Shown here: in pieces, positions 25,963 through 34,063 of the stretch
Numbering within the stretch: the first letter of the stretch is position 1
How the letters are laid out: each line of letters begins with the position of its first letter
From: Fibrobacterota bacterium
Lineage (GTDB): Bacteria; Fibrobacterota; Chitinivibrionia; Chitinivibrionales; FEN-1185
Reading direction: 5' to 3'
NCBI GenBank assembly: GCA_003165595.1
Contig: PLWQ01000012.1
Coordinates: forward strand, 479,390 to 543,389
DNA length: 64,000 nucleotides
Translations under genes and position numbers: made by a program
Notes under the pieces: model-generated
What the model was told of the DNA's origin: nothing
Databases searched by the model: none
The model's input: the letters and a program-made list of their open reading frames with translations, nothing else

Positions 25963-28900
25963 ATGAGTAGGAGTCGCCTGCACGTACGCGAAATCGTGTC
26001 TTCCATGATGCTGCTGTTTACCGTAACCCTCGCATTTTCCGACGAGACCTTCGACAAACTTATGGAGCAGAAGAACTACTCCGACGCGCTCTCCTATGCC
26101 GACAAGAAGATTCCCACCTCCGCGCGCGATGCGGTCTTGTGGGTCAAGATAGGCAAGGCAAACCTCGAACTCGGACTCACGGAAAAAGCCCTCGCCTGCT
26201 ATCTTGTCGCGACGCGCATGGACTCAAAGAATTACGAAGCATACCTTGGCACCGCGAAGGTCTACAATTCCATGAACCAGCCTGCCAATGCGGCGCCCGC
26301 GGCAAAGAAGGCGCTCGATGTTAACTTTACCGCAGATGCGAGCTGGGAATTTGCCCGCGCGTGCATTGCCCTGGGCAAACCCGCCGAGGCGAAGAAAGCG
26401 CTCGAAAAAGTCGTTGAAGCCGACCCGGCCAACATTTCCGCGGTCAAGGAACTCGGTCTTATTTACTACAACGAAAAATCATACCCCAAGGCGCTCGAAC
26501 TGCTGAAGGCCGTGTATGCAAAGCAGCCTGACGGCGCCCTGGCCCTCAAGATTGGCGCGGCAAGCCCGCCCGATTCGGCCATAGTCTATCTCAAGCTTGC
26601 AAAAGACAAGAAGCCTACATCGGTTGAGGCCAGCTACGAACTCGCAAAAATCTACTACACCACCCAGAAATTCGGCGAGGCCGCCGAGGAGTTCGATGCC
26701 TCGTCGTCGGACAGCAAGTTCGGAGCGCAGGAATATTACATGTGGGCCGTATCGCTCGCCAAGGCGAGCGCCCCCGCGGAAAAGATCGCAAAAGTCTACC
26801 AGTCCTTTCTTGACAAAGTGGGACCATCAAAATCGAAAGAGGCCCTGGAAGCCCACCGCGTCGTGGGCGCCCAGCTGCTCGAAAAGAAGGACTACCAGGG
26901 AGCGCTCGCCCATTTCCAGGCCATCTACGCGGCCGACTCCACGGGCAAGATCGTTCCGGACATCAATTTCTCTCTCGCCGCGTGCTACGAAGGTCTCGAT
27001 CTGCCGAAAAAGGCGATTCCCCACCTCGAAAAAGAACTGGCGGTCAACGCGAACAACGTGGAAGCCTATGCGAAACTCGGTGACTTGTACACAAAGTCCG
27101 GGCAGTCCGAAAAGGCCAAGGTGGTGTATGAGAAAATGCTGGCGCTTAACCCGAACAACCCGAAAATCCAGATGGCGCTGGGTGAATTCAACCTCAAGTC
27201 GAAGCGGTATCAGGACGCGCTCAAGTACTTCCAGAAAAGCTACACCCTCGAACGGTCGGCGCCCGCGGCTCAGGGTATGGCCCTTTCGGCGTTCGCCCTC
27301 AACCAGCCCGACATGGCGCGCGACGCGGCAGAATCTGCGCTGCATCTCGACGCAACGCTCTGGGAGCCGCGCGTGGTGCTGTCCACGATTTACATGAAGG
27401 ACAAGAACTATAAGGACGCCCGGGACCAGTTCGAGTTCATGGTTCGCAAACAGCCCGGCAACAAGGAATACTGGCTCCAGCTCGCCGCGTGCTACGAGCA
27501 GCTCAACGAGCCTCAGCGGCTTGCCGAGATAGACAGGAAGATACTGTCTCTGGACTCCCGCAATATTCCCTCGCGCCAGCGCCTTGCCAGGTTCGCACTC
27601 TCCGAGGGCGACACCAAGGCGGCGCTCGAACAATTCAAGGAACTTGCGTTGCTGTCGCCCAAGGATCCGGAGGTGTTCAAGAATCTGTACGAAATTTCGC
27701 TCAAGCTGGGCAATACTGCCGACGCGGCGGCCTATCTAAGAACGTACGTTGCGCTCAAGCCCAACAATGCGGAATCCCAGAAGGCGTTGGGCGACCTCCT
27801 GTACGAGAAAAAAGACATGGCCGGAGCGCTTGCTGCCTATCGCGCGGTTGTCAAAATCGACCCCGCGGCCAAGGGTGTGTACAAGCGCTATGCCGACTTG
27901 TTAGGGCCGGCGCCGCAGGACCCCACCGAGCTGACCGCGGCGCTTAGCGGCGCGATCTCCACCGCCGAAGCCGATGCGCAGACCTACGCCCAGCTCGGGG
28001 CCATTTACCTCAAACAGGGCCTGTGCCCAAAAGCTATCGAGATGCTCGATAAATCGGTGCAGCTCGATCCGAGAAATACCACTGTTCTCTCCATGCTCGC
28101 CCACTGCCAGGCAAAAACCGGCAATGCCAAGGAAGCAATTGTGTCGTACGAGCAGGCGATCGCCATGAACGACAAAGCCGTCGACGAGCTGCGCGCACTG
28201 GGCGACCTGTATGAGCAGGAGAACAAGACCGCCCAGGCGATTGGCGTTTACAAAAGATACCTCGCCAAAAAGCCGGGCGAACATCATATCGCCAAACTCG
28301 TCGCCGACTACGAATTCGGCCAAAAGAACTACGAGGAAGCCCTCAAGTACTATGCCATGGTGAGCGGCACCGAAGCACGAGAAGCGGAGTTCTTGTTCCG
28401 CTACGGCCAGTCGGCCTACTTTGCAAAAGACAATAAGAAAGCAAAGGAGATCCTCATCCAGCTCTCGCTCCTTACCCCGAAGAACGCCGAAGTTTACCGG
28501 CTGCTGTTCGATATCACGTCCAAAGACAGCGCCACGAGGGGCGAGGCTTCGGTCTATCTCCAGAAATACGCGGCGCTCAAGCCCGGCGATGCCGAAGCGC
28601 AGAAGAACCTCGGCGACATGATGTACGAAATGAAGAACCAGGCCGGGGCGCTCGCCGCGTATCGTTCGGCGCTCGCCGCCGATCCGTCGCTCAAGGGATT
28701 TTACAAGCGGTACGTGGAACTCGTGGGCGCACGGGGCACACCCGAGGAACTCGTGAAGGCGCTTACCGGCGCCATCGCCGCCGGTGAAGCCGACGCGGCC
28801 ATGTATGGCTCGCTCGGTAACGTGTACCAGAAGCAGGCCGCGTATGCAAAGGCAATCGACATGTACCAGAAGGCGCTGGCCATTGACCCAAAGAACGTTG

Positions 28901-31900
28901 CGGACCTCTCGGCGATAGCCCAGTGCCAGGCAAAAAGCGGCAGCGTCAACGATGCCGTGATCTCCTACGAGCAGGCCATTGCCATGAACGACAAGGCGGT
29001 GGACGAATACCGGGCTCTCGGCGACTTGTACCTGCAGCAGAAGAAGACGAGCCAGGCCGTCAGTGTTTACGAAAAGTATCTGGCCAAAAAACCGGCCGAC
29101 CGCCGTATCGCAAAGATCATCGCCGACTACGAATACAGCCAGAAGAATTACGACGAAGCAATCAAATATTTCGCCATGATTGCGACCGCAGAGACCACCG
29201 ATTCCGATCTGCTTTTCCGGTACGCCCAGGCGTGCTATTTGGTGAAAGACTACAAGAAGGCAAAGGAGCTCTTTGCGGCTCTCGCCGTGCTCACGCCGAA
29301 AAATGCCGACGTCTACCGGACTCTCTACGAAATAACTTCCAAGGACAATGCGGCACGCACCGAGGCTGCCTCGTACTTGCAGAAATACGCGGCGCTCAAG
29401 CCCGGCGACGCCGAAGCGCAGAAAAATCTCGGCGACATGCTTTACGAGTCCAAGAATCAGGTGGGAGCGCTCGCCGCCTACCGGACCGCCCTGGCGGCCG
29501 ATCCTGCCATCAAGGGGTTTTACAAACGCTATGTTGAGCTTGTGGGCATGCGGGGCACGGCCGAAGAGCTTGTAAAGGCTCTCACCGGAGCGGTTGCAGC
29601 CGGCGAAGCCGACGCAGCCATGTACAGCTCGCTGGGCACCGTGTACCAGAAGCAAGGCTCCTACGCAAAAGCCATCGACATGTACCAGAAGTCGTTGCAG
29701 ATCGACCCCAAGAACGTCTCCATCCTTTCGGCAGTGGCCCAGTGCCAGGCGAAAAGCGGTAAGACGGACGATGCGGTGATTTCCTACGAGCAGGCCGTTG
29801 CAATGAACGATAAAGCGGTCGACGAGTACAGGGCGCTGGGTGAGCTGTACGCGAAGCAGAACAAGACGAGCCAGTCGATCGCCATGTACAAGAAATACCT
29901 GGAAAAGAAACCGGGCGACTTCGCAATTGCAAAGGCTGTGGGCGACTACTCCTTTAGCCAGAAAAATTACGATGATGCGCTCAAATATTACGGCTTGGTC
30001 GGCGGTGCCGAAGCCAGAAACGCGGATTTTCTTTTCCGCTATGGTCAGGCATGCTACCTGGCAAAGAATTACAAGAAAGCAACCGAGGTGCTCAACCGGC
30101 TGGCGCTCATCACGCCGCTCAACGCCGAGGTTTACAAGACGCTGTACGACATCGCCGAGGAAAGCGGCGCATCGAAAGTGGAAGCGGCATCGTACCTCAA
30201 GAAATATGTTTCTGTCAAGCCGACAGATGCCGCGGCCCAGAAGAACCTCGGCGATCTTCTGTACGAACAGAAGAACTTCGACGCGGCCCTGGCAGCCTAC
30301 CAGGCCGCGCTCAAAGCCGATCCGTCCATCAAGGGATTCTACAAACGGTATGTTGAGATCGTGTCGACAAAGGGCGTTGCAAAAGACGTTGTTACAGCCA
30401 TGAAAGGCGCCATTGCCGCCGGCGAGGCCGATGCGCAGATGTACGAAACGATCGGAACCATCAATCAAAAGGCGGGCGCATGCGTCAAGGCCATCGAATA
30501 TTTCCAGAAATCGCTGCAGCTCGATCCGAAGAACACGCGCCTGCTGTCGGCGCTCGGTCAATGCCAGGCGAAAAACGGCAACACCAACGACGCGGTGGTG
30601 TCGTACGAACAGGCCGTCGCCATGAACCCCGACGCGGTCGACGACTACAAGACCCTCGGCGACCTGTACATGCAGCAGCAGAAGACGAGCCAGGCGATGT
30701 CGATGTACCGGAAGTATCTCGAAAAGCGGCCCGCCAACTACAAGGTTGCGCTCACGGTTGCCGACTATCTCAACGGCCAGAAGAACTACGACGAAGCAAC
30801 CAAGTACTACGGCATGGTCGGCGGCACCGATGCCAAGGGCTCCGAGTTCCTGTTCAAGTATGCCCAGGCGTGTTACAATTCCAAGAATTTCAAGAAGGCG
30901 TCGGAGGTTCTCCTCCAGCTTGCCAAGCTCACGCCGCTCAATGCCGAAGTGTTCAGGATGCTGTACGATATCTCGTCGAAGGAAAGCGGCAACAAGAAGG
31001 AATCTTCCGGGTATCTCAAGAAATACCTGAGTCTCAAGCCCGCCGATGCGTCGGCGCAAAAGAGCTTGGGTGATATGCTCTACGAAGAGAAGAACACCGC
31101 TGGCGCGCTTGCCGCGTACGAAGCGGCGCTCAAAGCCGATCCGGAAGTCAAGGGATTTTACAAACGCTATGTTGAGCTGGTGACCGCCGGCGGCGTTCAG
31201 GAATCCATCGTCAAGGCGCTCAAAGGCGCGATTGCCGCAGGCGAAGCCGACGCGGCCATGTATGCCACGCTCGGCGGGGTGTACAAGGCATCGGCGAATT
31301 ATCCCAGGGCGATCGAAATGTACGGCAAAGCGCTGCAGCTTGACCCGCGCAACACCGATGCCCTTTCGTCGCTTGCCCTGTGTCAGGCAAAGAGCGGCAA
31401 CGTAAAGGACGCCACGATTTCCTACGAACAGGTCGTTGCGCTCAATCCGCAGGACATCAAACAGTACAAGATGCTTGCGGACCTATACATGAAACAGAAC
31501 AAGACCGATCAGGCAATGAACATGTACAAGAAATGCCTTGAGAAGAACCCGAGTGATTACAAGACGGCAATGACGGTCGGCGAATATGAGTACAAGACCA
31601 AGGACTACGACGAAGCGGTAAAGTACCTGGGCATGGTGACCGGCGCCGATGCCAAGACCTCGGCGTATCTGCTGCTCTACGGGCAGGCCTGCTACAAGAG
31701 CAAGGGCTGCACCAAAGCGGCGGAGATTTTCCGCCAGCTCGCCATCCTCGCTCCCACTAACCCTGACGTGTTCAAGACGCTGTACGAAATTTCGGCAAAA
31801 GCCGGTAATACCGCGGATGCAGCCATGTACCTCAAGAAGTACGTTGCGCTCGATCCTTCCGATGCAGCGGCGCAGAAGAGCCTCGGCGACATGCTTTACG

Positions 31901-33759
31901 AACAAAAGGAAATGACCGGAGCGCTCAATTCCTATCGCGCTGCGCTCAAGGCCGATCCCTCCGTCAAGGGAATCTTCAAGCGCTACTGTGAGCTGGTGAT
32001 GACGCGCGGAACGCCGGAGGAGATCAGCAAGGCCCTTGCAGGCGCGGTTGCAGCGGGCGAAGCCGACGGAGCCATGTACTCATCGCTCGGCGCGATCTAT
32101 CAGAAGCAGGGTTCTTACGCAAAAGCCGTTGCCATGTACCAGAAGGCGCTGTCGCTTGACCCGCGCAATGTTGGCGTGCTCTCGTCCCTGGCGCTATGCC
32201 AGGCGAAAAACGGCGACGTGAACGACGCCGTCATATCATATGAGCAGTCGGTTGCGATGAACCCGGACGCCACCTCCGATTATAAGGCGCTCGGTGACCT
32301 TTATACAAAGCAGAACAAGGCCTCGCAGGCGCTGTCGATGTACAAGAAATATCTCGAAAAGAACCCGAAAGACGCGACGGTTGCGCGTTCGGTGGGCGAA
32401 GCGGCGTTTGCCGCAAAGAACTACGAGGAAGCCGTCAAATACCTTGCCCTGGTAACCGGCGAAGCCGCCAGAACGCTGGACTTCATCTTCGTGTACGGCC
32501 AGTCGTGCTATTACAGCAAAGACTACAAGAAGGCAATAGAGCTTTTCGAGCGGTTCCGGGAAATCAACTCCAAGCTTACGCAGAAGCATTCCGGCACGGT
32601 CACGGTCATGAAACTGCTCGGCGACGCGTACGATAAGTCGGCCAACGCGGAGAAGGCGCTCGAGGTTTACTCGATCTACACCAAGCTTTCCGGCGTTCAC
32701 GATCCCGAGGCATCGCTCCGCAAGGCGCAGCTCACCGAAGCCTCGAATCCGGCCGCTGCCGCCAAGATGTACGAAGAAAACACTGTTTTGTATCCGAAAG
32801 ACTACAAGAGCTTCCTGGCTGCCGGACTCTACTATGCCAAGCAGAAGGCAACCCTCGACAAGGCGCTTGCCCTGCTCAAGAAGTGCTCTGCCCTGGCAGA
32901 CACCATCCCGGCCATGTGGTTTGAAATGGGCCAGGTCTACGACAAGCTCGGCAAAGACAAAGACGAACTCGACGCGTTCAGGAAGTTCATCCAGCTCGAT
33001 CCGGAGAACGCCGAAGCTGCCGGCAAAATCGGTGAGCTGCTGATCGCCAAGCACAAATACAACGACGCCATGATGTTCCTGGAAACCGCCAACGCCCTCA
33101 AACCGAACGATCCCAAGTACATGGTTCCACTTGCGCAGGGTTATATCCAGACCGACCGTTCAAAGGACGCCCTGGATCTTCTGGAAAAGGCCGACAAGCT
33201 GAAACCGGAGGACGAGACTATTAAGATAACCCTGTTCGACCTGTACAAATCCACCGGGCAATCCAAGAAGGCTCTTGACGTTATGCAACAGATCGTGCAG
33301 AAGAAGCGCGACAACAAGACGCTGCTCAAGTACGCGGATGCCTTGTACCTCTCCGGCTCCTATGCCACAGCCGAAAGCACTATCAAAGACATCACCGCCA
33401 CCGATCCGGAAAATATTCCGGCACTCATGCTGTACGGCCAGATCCAGTCGATCCAGGGAAAGTGGGACGACGCGGTGGAGACCTACAAGGAAATTTCCTA
33501 TATCAATCCGAACTATGCTCCGGCCATGTACGAGCGCGCCGAAGTGTACCTCAACCAGTCAAAGCTTCCGTGGGCGAAGACGTTCTACGAACGTGCGCTT
33601 AAGGCCGATCCGAATTACGCGCTTGCCGAACTGGGGCTTGCCAAGCTCGCGAAAGTCCAGAAAAACATGGCCGATTACCAGATTCATCTCGACAAGGCGC
33701 TCAAGATGGACCCGACAAACAAAGAAATTCAGGAAGAAGCCGGCAAGAAGAAGAAGTAG
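25963..33759 (+). CDS. Giant exported tetratricopeptide-repeat protein (2598 aa)
   Basis: A single 2598-residue open frame with a signal peptide (SSMMLLFTVTLAFS, cleavage before DETFDK) and otherwise TPR repeats from end to end, roughly seventy motifs of about 34 residues. The central part is made of six copies of an eight-TPR block of about 273 residues (separate repeat entry). TPR superhelices scaffold protein complexes, so the likely location is periplasmic or surface, but no catalytic domain, membrane anchor or sorting domain is visible. The C-terminus is Lys-rich (EEAGKKKK). The gene has its own promoter, ribosome site and a strong terminator at 33783, so it is probably monocistronic. 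Function unknown. Confidence 0.9.
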   Translation: MSRSRLHVREIVSSMMLLFTVTLAFSDETFDKLMEQKNYSDALSYADKKIPTSARDAVLWVKIGKANLELGLTEKALACYLVATRMDSKNYEAYLGTAKVYNSMNQPANAAPAAKKALDVNFTADASWEFARACIALGKPAEAKKALEKVVEADPANISAVKELGLIYYNEKSYPKALELLKAVYAKQPDGALALKIGAASPPDSAIVYLKLAKDKKPTSVEASYELAKIYYTTQKFGEAAEEFDASSSDSKFGAQEYYMWAVSLAKASAPAEKIAKVYQSFLDKVGPSKSKEALEAHRVVGAQLLEKKDYQGALAHFQAIYAADSTGKIVPDINFSLAACYEGLDLPKKAIPHLEKELAVNANNVEAYAKLGDLYTKSGQSEKAKVVYEKMLALNPNNPKIQMALGEFNLKSKRYQDALKYFQKSYTLERSAPAAQGMALSAFALNQPDMARDAAESALHLDATLWEPRVVLSTIYMKDKNYKDARDQFEFMVRKQPGNKEYWLQLAACYEQLNEPQRLAEIDRKILSLDSRNIPSRQRLARFALSEGDTKAALEQFKELALLSPKDPEVFKNLYEISLKLGNTADAAAYLRTYVALKPNNAESQKALGDLLYEKKDMAGALAAYRAVVKIDPAAKGVYKRYADLLGPAPQDPTELTAALSGAISTAEADAQTYAQLGAIYLKQGLCPKAIEMLDKSVQLDPRNTTVLSMLAHCQAKTGNAKEAIVSYEQAIAMNDKAVDELRALGDLYEQENKTAQAIGVYKRYLAKKPGEHHIAKLVADYEFGQKNYEEALKYYAMVSGTEAREAEFLFRYGQSAYFAKDNKKAKEILIQLSLLTPKNAEVYRLLFDITSKDSATRGEASVYLQKYAALKPGDAEAQKNLGDMMYEMKNQAGALAAYRSALAADPSLKGFYKRYVELVGARGTPEELVKALTGAIAAGEADAAMYGSLGNVYQKQAAYAKAIDMYQKALAIDPKNVADLSAIAQCQAKSGSVNDAVISYEQAIAMNDKAVDEYRALGDLYLQQKKTSQAVSVYEKYLAKKPADRRIAKIIADYEYSQKNYDEAIKYFAMIATAETTDSDLLFRYAQACYLVKDYKKAKELFAALAVLTPKNADVYRTLYEITSKDNAARTEAASYLQKYAALKPGDAEAQKNLGDMLYESKNQVGALAAYRTALAADPAIKGFYKRYVELVGMRGTAEELVKALTGAVAAGEADAAMYSSLGTVYQKQGSYAKAIDMYQKSLQIDPKNVSILSAVAQCQAKSGKTDDAVISYEQAVAMNDKAVDEYRALGELYAKQNKTSQSIAMYKKYLEKKPGDFAIAKAVGDYSFSQKNYDDALKYYGLVGGAEARNADFLFRYGQACYLAKNYKKATEVLNRLALITPLNAEVYKTLYDIAEESGASKVEAASYLKKYVSVKPTDAAAQKNLGDLLYEQKNFDAALAAYQAALKADPSIKGFYKRYVEIVSTKGVAKDVVTAMKGAIAAGEADAQMYETIGTINQKAGACVKAIEYFQKSLQLDPKNTRLLSALGQCQAKNGNTNDAVVSYEQAVAMNPDAVDDYKTLGDLYMQQQKTSQAMSMYRKYLEKRPANYKVALTVADYLNGQKNYDEATKYYGMVGGTDAKGSEFLFKYAQACYNSKNFKKASEVLLQLAKLTPLNAEVFRMLYDISSKESGNKKESSGYLKKYLSLKPADASAQKSLGDMLYEEKNTAGALAAYEAALKADPEVKGFYKRYVELVTAGGVQESIVKALKGAIAAGEADAAMYATLGGVYKASANYPRAIEMYGKALQLDPRNTDALSSLALCQAKSGNVKDATISYEQVVALNPQDIKQYKMLADLYMKQNKTDQAMNMYKKCLEKNPSDYKTAMTVGEYEYKTKDYDEAVKYLGMVTGADAKTSAYLLLYGQACYKSKGCTKAAEIFRQLAILAPTNPDVFKTLYEISAKAGNTADAAMYLKKYVALDPSDAAAQKSLGDMLYEQKEMTGALNSYRAALKADPSVKGIFKRYCELVMTRGTPEEISKALAGAVAAGEADGAMYSSLGAIYQKQGSYAKAVAMYQKALSLDPRNVGVLSSLALCQAKNGDVNDAVISYEQSVAMNPDATSDYKALGDLYTKQNKASQALSMYKKYLEKNPKDATVARSVGEAAFAAKNYEEAVKYLALVTGEAARTLDFIFVYGQSCYYSKDYKKAIELFERFREINSKLTQKHSGTVTVMKLLGDAYDKSANAEKALEVYSIYTKLSGVHDPEASLRKAQLTEASNPAAAAKMYEENTVLYPKDYKSFLAAGLYYAKQKATLDKALALLKKCSALADTIPAMWFEMGQVYDKLGKDKDELDAFRKFIQLDPENAEAAGKIGELLIAKHKYNDAMMFLETANALKPNDPKYMVPLAQGYIQTDRSKDALDLLEKADKLKPEDETIKITLFDLYKSTGQSKKALDVMQQIVQKKRDNKTLLKYADALYLSGSYATAESTIKDITATDPENIPALMLYGQIQSIQGKWDDAVETYKEISYINPNYAPAMYERAEVYLNQSKLPWAKTFYERALKADPNYALAELGLAKLAKVQKNMADYQIHLDKALKMDPTNKEIQEEAGKKKK
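27640..32540 (+). repeat. Higher-order tandem repeat: six copies of an eight-TPR unit
   Basis: The landmark KG-[FYVI]-[YF]-KRY-x-[ED] recurs at 27871, 28693, 29512, 30331, 31150 and 31966, giving spacings of 822, 819, 819, 819 and 816 bases. That is 273 +/- 1 residues, or eight 34-residue TPRs. Each landmark is followed by the same sub-pattern (AGEADAAMY, then LG, YxKAI, LDPRN or IDPKN, QCQAK, SYEQ, LGDLY). Units differ by scattered substitutions but hardly any length change. Confidence 0.88.
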
Positions 33760-33782
33760 CGGTCCGGCGTACGTTTGTTTTG

Positions 33783-33824
33783 AAAGGGCTCCTTGTACTG
33801 TTGACAAGGAGCCCTTTCTTTTTG
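33783..33824 (+). terminator. Strong rho-independent terminator after the giant TPR gene
   Basis: A 14-bp perfect stem, AAAGGGCTCCTTGT with ACAAGGAGCCCTTT, encloses a 7-base loop and is followed by CTTTTT. It lies 24 bp past the stop at 33759. Confidence 0.92.
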
Positions 33825-34007
33825 ACGCGCGAGTAAGCAACCGTGTTGCACGCGCAGTGCATTGCGCGCGCGGTTCTTCCATTTCGCCGGCAGTAGGCTT
33901 GCTGCAATCGGGCAGGCGAAACGCCGCGCCTGCTCGCAGGGTGCCGTCGCGTTCTTGTCGGCTTTGTCGTTGAGGCCAAACCAGGCAACATGCAAAGCCA
34001 AAACAGG
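33825..34007. other. Gene-free spacer between convergent genes
   Basis: This spacer lies between two terminators and is part of a 304-bp gap between the giant TPR gene and the GH2 gene. It contains GCGCGC-rich runs and short inverted repeats. No open frame with protein-like content is seen on either strand. Confidence 0.5.
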
Positions 34008-34032
34008 AAAGGCATCCCGGCGGGATGCCTTT
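34008..34032 (-). terminator. Terminator of the GH2 gene
   Basis: An 11-bp perfect stem, AAAGGCATCCC with GGGATGCCTTT, has a 3-base loop. On the minus strand it is followed by CCTGTTTT. It lies 31 bp past the GH2 stop. Confidence 0.7.
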
Positions 34033-34063
34033 CCTTCCAGTAAGACTCGAACTCTCGCCAGCG

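Noticed and set aside
27901..31059. 1052-codon minus-strand open frame across the TPR repeats
   Set aside because: Antisense shadow of the TPR gene; its own repeats merely mirror the tandem units.
34040..34062. tRNA-like T-loop string (GTTCGAGTC on the minus strand) after the GH2 stop
   Set aside because: No cloverleaf, no matching acceptor or anticodon arms; chance resemblance.
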